NCBI GenBank assembly: GCA_963576735.1
Contig: OY755172.1
Coordinates: 558,001-622,000, forward strand
DNA from: Bedellia somnulentella
Taxonomy: Eukaryota; Arthropoda; Insecta; Lepidoptera; Bedelliidae
Reading direction: 5' to 3'
Length of the DNA stretch: 64,000 nt
Shown here: piece after piece, positions 1 to 8,360 of the stretch
How the letters are laid out: each line of letters opens with the position of its first letter
How positions within the stretch are numbered: the stretch's first letter is position 1
The notes under the pieces: generated by a model
Database searches by the model: none
Told to the model about the DNA's origin: nothing
Seen by the model: only the letters and a program-made list of their open reading frames with translations
Made by a program: the position numbers and the translations under genes

Positions 1-145
1 AGATGGTAAAAATAAAGGTTTTTGGTGATGGGTCTCCAACCGCATCGCCCAAAAGTTCAATAAAAGCCCCAATACCCTTAGTCGCCTCTTACAACACCCG
101 TGGGTAGAAAGGGGTAGCGATATTCTAAGCCAGCACTACACGGCA
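1..145 (-). mobile_element. S1 SINE, cut by window edge
   Basis: Head half of the S1 repeat on the minus strand. A full S1 unit is about 245-260 bp. Read 5' to 3' it starts with gctgtgtagtgtcggctt, passes a ggttggagaccc block that resembles a pol III B box, and ends in ccgtgagtatatgtatg with TATG repeats. Target-site duplications at 6123-6375, 7061-7309, 15550-15814 and 49869-50112 show that it moves by retrotransposition. This copy is of the variant with gtgggtagaaagg in the head. Confidence 0.85.
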
Positions 146-224
146 AGAAAAATCCTCACCAGACAATTATTCCTAGGAATAACGAGGGAAGATTTATAGC
201 TTTACGGACACGGTCATGTGCGCG
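146..224 (-). mobile_element. Fragment of CR1-type LINE 3' UTR
   Basis: About 80 bp nearly identical to the 3' UTR of the LINE at 18857-22830 (compare 19163-19238), same strand. It directly abuts the S1 head at 145. Confidence 0.7.
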
Positions 225-527
225 CATATATGTCCTGCATTTGAAACCAAGTTTCATGTCACCAATACAACCAACGCCTACCAATCTCTATTTTATTTTA
301 TTTTCTTCGGAAAACTAACAGCCTAATATCTTAATAGATAAAACAAAATATATGACTTAACACCGATTAATAGTTTCCTCCTGTTCTCATCATATAGCTT
401 CAGCACTTCAATCTTAACTCGCGCAAGCAAATTTTTAATCATTTTAAGTCTGTTAATAATTTTAGTTTTTGGTACAGTCAGATCTGACGATGCTGTTCCA
501 ACTATATGTATATAACAAATAAAAAAA
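225..527. other. AT-rich noncoding stretch
   Basis: No open frame, motif or repeat that I recognise. It lies upstream of the protease exon and is presumably intronic. Confidence 0.4.
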
Positions 528-722
528 CATGTTTATAAACTGAAATTGTACAAACCATATTTTGAAAAAATGAAAAAATGTGAATATAAAGAGTTTTTTT
601 GTTGCTTCTTCTCTTTACGAACACCTTCCAAAGCAACGGACTAATGATACATTTAAAAAAATTGTCTTTAAAAAAAATATAGTTTTTAACTCAATTTTGA
701 AAAATAAACTGTTTTACCATTT
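528..722 (+). mobile_element. LINE 3' UTR copy beside a host exon
   Basis: Plus-strand, diverged copy of the 3' UTR seen at 18870-19070 on the minus strand; shared blocks include gttgcttcttctctttacga. It ends about 35 bp before the splice acceptor of the protease exon at 757. Confidence 0.65.
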
Positions 723-756
723 TTATTCACAAGTCTACTTTTTCTCCTCTTTCCAG

Positions 757-945
757 GTGTTCGGTTTCGGTCGCACAGAGAAGCTAATGCACGGCGAAAG
801 CCTAGTATCAGTGGTACTCCGGATGGGCGCGTGTGATCGCAACACGTTCATCTACTGCGCATGCGGCGCGGCCGTGTCGGGGAGGAAGGGGCAGGGGGTG
901 TGTTCCGGGGACTCTGGTGGACCCGTCGTGCATAGGGGCACTTTG
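757..945 (+). CDS. Serine protease (S1 family), penultimate exon
   Basis: Internal coding exon of a trypsin-fold serine protease, 63 codons, phase 0 at both ends. The acceptor is a pyrimidine tract ending ttccag at 751-756. The donor is g|gtgggt at 945/946, chosen because it joins in frame to the exon at 1685 and restores the usual family sequence after the active site. The translation holds CSGDSGGPVV, with the catalytic Ser of the Asp-His-Ser triad and the oxyanion-hole Gly. The residue six before that Ser (chymotrypsin 189) is Gly, not Asp, so trypsin-like Arg/Lys specificity is unlikely; a chymotrypsin- or elastase-like pocket fits better. The His and Asp exons lie outside the window, to the left. 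The exon is much more GC-rich than its surroundings, as expected for real coding sequence. Confidence 0.85.
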
Positions 946-1194
946 GTGGGTAGATATGTAGATAGGTTAATGGTTGCAGTACTTGGTCTATTTTGGGAAT
1001 AGTGGCGCCTATATATTCACTCCGTCCACCCTAGATCTATGTAGAACTATTAGCTACCTCATGCCTTGCAGTAGTTTTTTTTTTTTGGATTAATATGATT
1101 AAGCATGGTGAGTTATTGCAAAATAAGAAATAAACGGTGGAGATCCAAAACTAGGCCTAAATCTTACTATACCGCTTGGCTTAATGAACATGAT

Positions 1195-1435
1195 AAAATG
1201 GGTATACGGACTTATTAGACACAGATCAAGAATCCCCAAATTAAGTTAAACTTGTACTATGGGATTCTAACTCAACTATATATGTATTATAATTTTGTGT
1301 ATATAACATCCAAGACTAAGAAACAATCATTAATGCTGATCGCGTAAAATAAACGTTGCTCTAAGGTGGGATCGAACCCGCAACCTCCGCACCGAGAAGG
1401 TAGTCACCTATCCACTCGGCCAAGGATGCCGTCAA
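1195..1435 (-). mobile_element. S4 SINE, tRNA-derived
   Basis: On the minus strand the head carries an A box, ggccgagtgg (1412-1421), and a B box, ggttcgatccc (1368-1378), spaced as in a tRNA. The body follows and matches 2400-2631 and 47565-47705. The same tRNA-head plus body arrangement is common in lepidopteran genomes. Confidence 0.75.
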
Positions 1436-1477
1436 TCATGAACAAAAGATTGTAAAGGTATTTCGCATACTAGTATC

Positions 1478-1616
1478 TTGGAGACCCATCACCAACAACC
1501 TTTATTTAAGCATCTTTTCCCCACTCATTTTCCAAAAGTGGCTGAGGAGTTTCTAATTCCTTAGCTCTGGCTACCCTTTCTAGGGATTTATAGCCGTGAG
1601 TATAAGTATGTATGTA
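1478..1616 (+). mobile_element. S1 SINE, 5' truncated
   Basis: Starts at the ggagaccc block and ends in the TATG tail. 5' truncation is typical of target-primed insertion. Confidence 0.8.
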
Positions 1617-1684
1617 GTATCTTACTTAGTCAAGCCTTAACGACATACTTCGTAAACTCACACTAACATTTCATGAAATTCCAG

Positions 1685-2032
1685 GTTGGTATAACATCAA
1701 TGGGACCAGTTGAATGCACTGAAGGCTACGCTCGCACAACAGCAACCAGCGTGTTCACCTCCATCAGGCAATACGCCGACATGATAAGAAAAACTATCGG
1801 TGAAAAGTCCACCGTAGAGGCTTTGGACTCGAACCACTATCCGCCACAGGCTCCATCATCACGATACCAAGTAATACCAGTTCCTAAAGCTCTGCCATAT
1901 AGAGAGGCGGAAAGAATGGTCCCCTACAGAAGTTTGGCCGTGTCTTTATCAAATTTTAAAGCGATGTTTACTAGAATTTTTGTGACAGTTTTAATGTTGT
2001 GTTATTTGAATTATGATTACATGGGAAATTAA
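1685..2032 (+). CDS. Serine protease (S1 family), last exon
   Basis: Terminal exon after the ttccag acceptor at 1679-1684; stop TAA at 2030-2032. It continues the protease fold: VGITSMGPVEC corresponds to the strand lining the substrate pocket (usual SWG replaced by SMG) and the last disulphide cysteine, followed by the C-terminal helix (FTSIRQYADMI). About 65 residues follow the normal end of the domain. They are proline-rich at first and then end in a hydrophobic run (FVTVLMLCYL), suggesting a membrane or GPI anchor on a secreted protease. The anchor is inference; the protease assignment rests on both exons together. Confidence 0.8.
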   Translation, partial: VGITSMGPVECTEGYARTTATSVFTSIRQYADMIRKTIGEKSTVEALDSNHYPPQAPSSRYQVIPVPKALPYREAERMVPYRSLAVSLSNFKAMFTRIFVTVLMLCYLNYDYMGN

Positions 2033-2073
2033 AACAGTTAATCTTTGTTATTATTTTTAAAGCCCTTTTGCTT

Positions 2074-2314
2074 GCTGTGTAGTGTCAGCTTAGAATAACA
2101 CTACCCTATTTCTTCCGGTGGGTGTACGTAAGAGGCGACTAACGGTATTGGGGCTTTTAAGGGATTTTTGGGCGATGCGATTGGAGACCCATCACCAACA
2201 ACCTTTATTTCACCATCTTTTCCCCACTCAACTTTCCAAAAGTGGCTGGGGAATTTCTAATTCCTTAGCTCTGGCTGCCTCTTTTAGGGATTTATAGCCG
2301 TGAGTATGTGTGTG
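2074..2314 (+). mobile_element. S1 SINE, near full length
   Basis: Complete head through ccgtgag; the TATG tail is degraded to TGTG. Confidence 0.85.
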
Positions 2315-2399
2315 CTTTTAAGTGCTATCTAGTTTTTAGAACGATGCTTTCAACAGCAGCGCAAAGATTTTAAGTTCGGCTTGTAATAAAATAAATAAA

Positions 2400-2631
2400 A
2401 CAGATATATACGGAAATATTTTACACAGATCAAGTTAGCCCCAAACTAAGTATAACTTGTATTATAGGATACTAACTCACTGACATATTTAATATTATAT
2501 ATATAAATAACATCCAAGACTAAGAAACAATCATTTATGCTCATCACAAATGATGCCCTCAGCGGGGATCGAACCCGCAACCTCTGGACCAAGAAGCTAC
2601 TCACGTGTCAACTCGGCCACGGCTGTCGTCA
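2400..2631 (-). mobile_element. S4 SINE, tRNA-derived
   Basis: Second S4 copy: B box at 2565-2576 and A box at 2607-2618 on the minus strand. The body (taacatccaagactaagaaa) is shared with 1195-1435. Confidence 0.75.
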
Positions 2632-2647
2632 ACTAACTACAACTTAT

Positions 2648-2898
2648 ACATATATACATACATATACTCACGCCTATAAATCCCTAGAAGGGGTAGCCAG
2701 AGCTAAGGAATTAGAAAATCCTCAGCCACTTTTGGAAAGTTGTGTGGGGAAAAGATGGTAAAATAAAGGTTGTTGGTGATGGGTCTCCAACCGCATCGCC
2801 CAAAAATCCCTTAATAAGCCCCAATACCGTTAGTCGCCTCTTACGTACACCCACCGGAAGAAATGGGGTAGTGCTATTCTAAGCCGACACTACACAGC
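2648..2898 (-). mobile_element. S1 SINE, full length
   Basis: TATG tail on the left, head ending cactacacagc. It is the same insertion as 11086-11336 in the second copy of the duplicated locus. Confidence 0.85.
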
Positions 2899-3116
2899 AA
2901 ACTACAACTTATATATAGCAAAATCTTGTTTTTACCTCATTGGTAGTACCGTCGGTCTGCAGGACATCATTTCTAGTGAAACTGAAACAAAAAGAAAAAA
3001 TAATATTAGCAATTTATAACTCTTTTTCTTATCGGTGTCTCCATTTGTTTTTTTCTGCTATGCCAGATGTATATATGCTTTATATATGTATGTGTTTATA
3101 TATGTATGTATGCTTT

Positions 3117-3368
3117 GCTGTGTAGTGTCGGCTTAGAATAGCACTACCCCATGTCTTCCGGTGGGTGTACGTAAGAGGCGACTAACGGTATTGGGGCTTT
3201 TTAGGGATTTTTGGGCGATGCGGTTTGAGACCCATCACCAACAACCTTTATTTTTACTATCTTTTCCCCACTCAAATTTCCAAAAGTGGCTGAGGATTTT
3301 CTTATTCCTTAGCTCTGGCTACCCCTTCTTGGAATTTATAGCCGTGAGTATATGTATGTATGTATATG
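3117..3368 (+). mobile_element. S1 SINE, full length
   Basis: Complete unit; the same insertion as 11554-11816. Confidence 0.85.
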
Positions 3369-3599
3369 CCTGATGTAGTTTTAATGCTTCTACGTTGGGA
3401 TAGGTCATACCTTATTTTCTGTGTGAGATATAACTATTTGGGAAAAAAAATATTGAACGGAAACAATTTGCAAATTAAATTCTGTAACTATGGAATTATG
3501 CGCATAAGTTTTAAGAGTTGTAAATAAAAACAAGACACCTGCTTTCCGAGTACTTTTTTTCGTGTTCTAATTCTGTCTTCCTGGTTCAGTCAGTCATTA

Positions 3600-3790
3600 A
3601 TATCCTTATATCCTTATTGTTTATAAAGATCTTTTACACCAACTGGCTTCTATCCAAGCTCTTTTTGTTCCCAAACCGTCCTAACATTCCCTTAAATGTT
3701 TTACAATGCCACCTGATCCTATCTACTGCATTCGCCTGCTCTCATTTTTCTGACGGACCTATATGGTATCACTATATCGTATTCCTTATG
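3600..3790 (-). mobile_element. Degenerate RTE-like LINE fragment
   Basis: The minus strand aligns by eye with the C-terminal region of the LINE at 56935-59940 (the stretch encoding its RWFGHIERM motif), but with several stops. It is also present in copy 2 at about 12057-12245. Confidence 0.45.
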
Positions 3791-3828
3791 CATAATTAAG
3801 GTGTGTAAATTTAATGTATTAATCTTCT

Positions 3829-4052
3829 TCTAATACATAAAATTCACCAAGTGAGCAAACTCCCCCGGAAACGGCTGAACCCATTTAAATTAAATTTTGC
3901 ATACACATTCGTTAGGTCTAAAAACAGATATAACGTTATTTATTTATATTCCTAAATAATAAGGATTTTCCACCTCTAACTTTTTGTTACTATAGACTAT
4001 TAATTCCCGAGATATAATTTATGTGACAAAACAACGTTTGCGGATCAGCTAG
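3829..4052 (+). mobile_element. Small non-autonomous Helitron (E)
   Basis: Starts TCTAATACATAAAATT, a Helitron-type 5' end, and stops at ggatcagCTAG, a CTRR-type 3' end followed by T. The body (ggaaacggctgaaccca) is the sort often seen in insect Helitrons. Same element as 12284-12518. No coding capacity. Confidence 0.65.
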
Positions 4053-4264
4053 TGTCTTTGTAAAATTTAATTAAGTACATTTTTTTGTAGTAAATGAGAT
4101 TAAAATAATCTAGCTTAAGCATAATACTGGTTTATGAAATATAATTCATTAGCAATACAAACATTTGGTCGAAACCCGAAATTCCTGCTTTAATTTGTCT
4201 TCGTCAATTTAATTTGCCGGTTAACTAAATATTTGTAGCAAACTTTTAATTATCTATGTAATAC

Positions 4265-4507
4265 TACATACATATACTCACGGCTATAAATCCCTAGATG
4301 GGGTAGCCAGAGCTAAGGAATGAGAAATTCCTCAGCCACCTTTGGAAAGTGGAGAGGGGAAAAGATGGTAAAATAAAGGTTGTTGGTGATGGGTCTCCAA
4401 CCGCATCGCCCAATAATCCCTTTAAAGCCCCAATACCGTTAGTCGCCTCTTACGTACACCCACCGGAAGAAATGGGTTAGTGCTATTCTAAGCCGACACT
4501 ACACAGC
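4265..4507 (-). mobile_element. S1 SINE, full length
   Basis: Tail on the left, head ends cactacacagc at 4507. Absent from the matching point in copy 2. Confidence 0.85.
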
Positions 4508-4519
4508 TATCTTACACAT

Positions 4520-4675
4520 TAGTATTTTCTAAGACGTTCGCTATTGCACATTACAATTAAAACAACTATTGATTTTCGGGTATTTAATCGCGTGTCATAC
4601 GGTTTTTTAAAGCCCGACATTTCGAGAACTTTTCAATTATCATGTTCACGGGAAGACTGAAAAGTTCTTGAAAGT
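4520..4675 (+). repeat. Dispersed repeat (cccgacatttcg)
   Basis: About 155 bp that reappears inverted at 16175-16330, with the shared block cacgggaagactga. Class unknown to me; it has the look of a small non-autonomous element. Confidence 0.45.
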
Positions 4676-4701
4676 AAGTCGCCGCAAAGTAAGTACAATT
4701 C

Positions 4702-4790
4702 ACATAAATTCATGCATACACTCAAGCCGTTAGTTCCCGTTGGGATAGGCAGAGACTATCGATCTCAATGTTGTCTCAGTGCTAATAAGT
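4702..4790 (-). mobile_element. RTE-like LINE 3' end
   Basis: Minus-strand copy of the last ~75 bp of the LINE at 56935-59940 (cgatagtctctgcctaxccc, then the ggcgtgag-like tail, diverged). Matches 13762-13845 in copy 2. Confidence 0.6.
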
Positions 4791-4825
4791 TAAACGGAAA
4801 TCAGTGATGGATAAAATTATTTATA

Positions 4826-5225
4826 CTAGTGGGTAACCCTGGCGCGACTACGTCGCGTTCTATAAAATGAGTTTATTTTGAAATTTTCCGACCAATCACA
4901 GCGCAGCTCTTTTGAATTTCTAAAGAATTTTTCTGATTGGCCGGATTGAAAAAAATCCGGCCAATCACAGCGCATCTCTGATCGACTAAAGTTTGCGCGC
5001 GCTTATGACACTCAAGCAAAGTCTATGGGCCAAAATCGAAACTTAGAAATTCTGTAACAATTAACTTAACCCAGTTACATCAGATGTCTGAATTTTGTGC
5101 ACACCACGGCCGCGAACTGTACAAAACGACACCTGAACCAAATTTCTAGCTTAACTCATCGCGTCACAGGCTTCCGGGCAAGAAAGAGGCTTACAGAAAT
5201 AATATACAAAGATATGAGATTATCG
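4826..5225 (-). mobile_element. Non-autonomous Helitron (D), 3' end
   Basis: On the minus strand it ends CTAG (4826-4829) followed by T, with a perfect 6-bp hairpin (cgcgac gta gtcgcg) just upstream, the usual Helitron 3' terminus. The inner part, including caaagtctatgggcc and acctgaacca, matches 60520-60700. The 5' limit is uncertain. Confidence 0.6.
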
Positions 5226-5229
5226 ATTC

Positions 5230-5455
5230 GCACCAATAATGTGTTAATTTTTATATAAAATAAAACGTATTTTTGCTTAATTGCTCTAGCCTCTTTACCC
5301 TTTCCAAGTTTTATACATTTCTCTTGCACTTCATCTCCTTCACATGTTGTCTCATACATTGTTGGTGATTGATAACGTACGCTTTGAACCTTATCCATTT
5401 GATATTGATGCCTTACAGAATTCACCCATTTTTTATCCTCCGCAGTCAAACCCAA
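5230..5455 (-). other. Unidentified open frame, possible exon remnant
   Basis: A charged ~75-residue minus-strand frame starting GLTAEDKKWVNSVRHQ runs to about 5230. Its composition looks more protein-like than the shadow frames around it. I do not recognise the family, and it begins at TTG without a convincing start. It exists only in copy 1 of the duplicated locus. It may be cargo of the neighbouring Helitron or chance. Confidence 0.2.
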
Positions 5456-5596
5456 CGAGATATTACAGATTCAGTCACTAATTGGACGCATAAGCATAAC
5501 TTTTCGCCTACATACTTTTTCATCTATTGTGCAGTCTTATTAATGTTTACAACTGTAAATTCTTAGGGATTGCTTATATTCATAACGACTAAATGA

Positions 5597-5849
5597 CATA
5601 CATACATACATACATATACTTACGGCTATAAATCCCTAGAAAGGGTAGCCAGAGCTAAGGAATTAGAAATTCCTCAGCCACTTTTGGAAGTTGCGTGGGG
5701 AAAAGATGGTAAAATAAAGGTTGTTGGTGATGGGTCTCCAACCGCATCGCCCAAAAATCCCTTAAAAAGCCCCAATACCGTTAGTCACCTCTTACGTACA
5801 CCCACCGGAAGAAATGGGGTAATGCTATTCTAAGCCGACACTACACAGC
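5597..5849 (-). mobile_element. S1 SINE, full length
   Basis: CATA-repeat tail on the left, head ends cactacacagc. Confidence 0.85.
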
Positions 5850-6122
5850 AAACTGAATGACTATCTTTCTTAATAATCGCCGTTAGTTACCTATATTTCC
5901 TATGAAGCGCTAGTGGCATACTAGTATCACGTAAAGATATTATTTCTAAGAAATTTATTATATTTTGACTGCCGCGTTTTACAGTTGTTCGTTCAAAATG
6001 AATCTAAGCTAAATTAGTTTAAGTTAATAAATGAAATTATATTCTTATCGAAATTGTTCAAGTGTTATAAAACCAATTGAGCTAATTTCTTGTATCAATA
6101 GTAATATTATTGAACTTTCATT

Positions 6123-6375
6123 ACATACAAACATACATATACTCACGGCTATAAATCCCTTGAAGGGGTAGCAAGAGCTAGGGAATTAGAAATTCCTCAG
6201 CCGCTTTTGAAAGTTGCATGGGGAAAAGATGGTGAAATAAAGGTTGTTAGTGATGGGTCTCCAACCGCATCGCCCAAAAATCCCTTAAAAGCCCCCAATA
6301 CCGTTAGTCGCCTCTTACGTACACCCACCGGAAGAAATGGGGTAGTGCTATTCTAAGCCGGCACTACAAAGCAAA
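6123..6375 (-). mobile_element. S1 SINE with 14-bp target duplication
   Basis: Flanked by two copies of attgaactttcatt (6109-6122 and 6376-6389). The matching place in copy 2 (about 14241-14256) has a single copy of the target and no element. This fixes both ends of S1 and shows insertion by target-primed retrotransposition. Confidence 0.95.
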
Positions 6376-6703
6376 ATTGAACTTTCATTGTATACATATT
6401 TGTCTTATATACTTTTTAAGATTCTTCAATCATTTATTTTCGATTTCATTCTTGTTTATTTTATTCATAGAATACGATGTAAATTAATGGAATCCATTCA
6501 TAATTATAAATAGCCTCGTCTTTTGTTGGATTACTCTCGATTTGTCTTTGCGAATGAAAGCGAATTGTTTAAGAGAAATCATGAATCATCCTTATAGTTC
6601 GGATCTATCGTTTTGCCCATTATTTGTTATTTAATAAACTTAAGCTGGGTTACGAATAGTAAAGCGTGGATGTGCGAAGCTTAAGTATTACTATTTAATG
6701 GCT
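6376..6703. other. Noncoding stretch shared with copy 2
   Basis: No repeat or frame recognised; about 95% like 14260-14580 by eye. Confidence 0.4.
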
Positions 6704-6950
6704 GCTGCATAATGTCGGCTTAGAATAGCACTACCAAATCATTGCCCTGCCTGCAATGGGTCTTCGTTGGAGGTGACAAGGATTTTTAAATGCTTTTGGG
6801 CGTTGCGGTTGGAGATCCATCACGAACAACCTTCGTTTTACAATATTTTTCCCACTTAAATTCCAAAAGTGATTAAGGAATTTCATATTCTGAAACTTTT
6901 GCGACGCCGAGGGAGGGATTTTTTTGTCATGAGTATATATACGTATGTGT
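6704..6950 (+). mobile_element. S1-related SINE, old and diverged
   Basis: Recognisable from gtcggcttagaatagcac to gtcatgagtatat, with many substitutions. Same insertion as 14830-15064. Confidence 0.65.
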
Positions 6951-7060
6951 TTAATATATTTTTGATAAAATCATTAAAAAATGCCACCTTATGTTAGATA
7001 CACACATTTCGAGGATATAGTTATATCTAAATGACATTTCAACGGATAGTTTTTATATAA

Positions 7061-7309
7061 CATACATACATACATACATATACTCACGGCTATATTTCCC
7101 TAGAAGGGGTAGCCAGAGCTAAGGAATTATAAATTCCTCAGCTACTTTTGGAAGTTAAGTGGGGAAAAGATGGTAAAAATAAAGGTTTTTAGTGATGGGT
7201 CTCCAACCGCATCGCCCAAAAATCCAATAAAATGCCCCAATACCCTTAGTCGCCTCTTACGACACCCGTGGGTAGAAAGGGGTAGCGACATTCTAAGCCG
7301 GCACTACAC
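7061..7309 (-). mobile_element. S1 SINE with 11-bp target duplication
   Basis: Flanked by tttttatataa (7050-7060 and 7310-7320). Copy 2 has the uninterrupted site at 15200-15210. Confidence 0.95.
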
Positions 7310-7320
7310 TTTTTATATAA

Positions 7321-8160
7321 ATCGTAAAAATAATTACTTAATAAATGTAAATAAAATAATTTCAATCTGTAAGCGCGGCATTTCAGAAGCGTGCTGTCAG
7401 AGTCTGTATACTCACAATGGTTTCTAGTGCAATATAGAATATCGAGGCGGAAACAATTCAATTAATAATTCGCCCTCTCAGTTGCACCCGGTGAATCTTT
7501 GGAAAACATCCCTGTTTTGTTCTAATGAAATATGATGATGCTATTGTTGGTGATTCATATGCGTATAGGAATTGTTTTTATTAAAAAAGGTAAACTGATA
7601 TTAGATATAAAAATATTGTATTGTTTTGTGTTTCGGTTATAAATATTCGATTCTTTTACCAACATACACCAAAGCGTTGTACCAAGACAAACAGGATTAA
7701 ATTGACATCCAATACTATTTTTTTAATTTGTTTGTAAATATCTATGTTTCAAAGGCATCTAATAAATCGACTAAGACTCTGAATGCATCTCAATTTAATG
7801 ATCACTTTTCTGATTGGGATCCCCATCACCAATATCATTATTATATATAACCTTTATCTTTTTCAATACTCGAAAATAGTAATATAAAACTTCTTTGAGT
7901 TTATTCTAGAAAATAATCCTGTACAGTATTATTTTTTTCCATTTGAGTATCAAAATCCTGAGGCTATAAGCAAGTTTTGCATAATACTTCTATACACTCT
8001 GAAAGTCTCAATCCATCCAAAGTTTATCATTTTACCAAATGGCACAGCTCTACACTTTAATGTCGTCTATTTATCTGTATGTCAGTCCTACCTAAGTAAC
8101 TCAAAAAAACTACAGCCAAATACACTTAAGTAAAATACAGTTCAACAGAAACCCGGGATA
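7321..8160. other. Noncoding, shared with copy 2
   Basis: No element or gene recognised. The uninterrupted site for the copy 2 SINE 15550-15814 lies at about 7680-7690. Confidence 0.4.
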
Positions 8161-8360
8161 NNNNNNNNNNNNNNNNNNNNNNNNNNNNNNNNNNNNNNNN
8201 NNNNNNNNNNNNNNNNNNNNNNNNNNNNNNNNNNNNNNNNNNNNNNNNNNNNNNNNNNNNNNNNNNNNNNNNNNNNNNNNNNNNNNNNNNNNNNNNNNNN
8301 NNNNNNNNNNNNNNNNNNNNNNNNNNNNNNNNNNNNNNNNNNNNNNNNNNNNNNNNNNNN
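8161..8360. other. Assembly gap of 200 N
   Basis: Exactly 200 Ns. The left side is the duplicated locus. The right side begins inside the satellite array, so the true array length and the junction are unknown. Confidence 1.

Larger units (their letters stand above)
946..1684 (+). other. Protease intron holding two SINEs
   Basis: The 739-bp intron between the two protease exons. It starts GTGGGT and ends ttccag at 1679-1684. It contains an S4 SINE (minus, 1195-1435) and a 5'-truncated S1 SINE (plus, 1478-1616). Confidence 0.75.
2648..8160. repeat. Duplicated locus, copy 1 (ends at gap)
   Basis: Direct repeat of 11086-17035. Collinear matches: 2940-3110 with 11377-11550, 3370-4080 with 11816-12540, 4080-4260 with 13140-13310, 6400-6700 with 14260-14580, 7310-8160 with 15210-17035. 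SINE insertions at 6123-6375 and 7061-7309 are missing from copy 2, which keeps the uninterrupted sites near 14243-14255 and 15200-15210. The gap removes whatever lay to the right. Confidence 0.85.

Noticed and set aside
1362..1435. Possible tRNA gene (minus) with good A and B boxes
   Set aside because: The same head with the same body occurs at 2400-2631 and 47565, so it is the head of a SINE; no complete cloverleaf was found.
3617..3799. 60-codon plus-strand frame
   Set aside because: The minus strand here aligns by eye with the C-terminal part of the RTE-like LINE, so the frame is a shadow of a decayed LINE.
5156..5229. Downstream extension of the GLTAEDKK frame
   Set aside because: The composition turns into AT-rich Helitron-like sequence; no support for coding.
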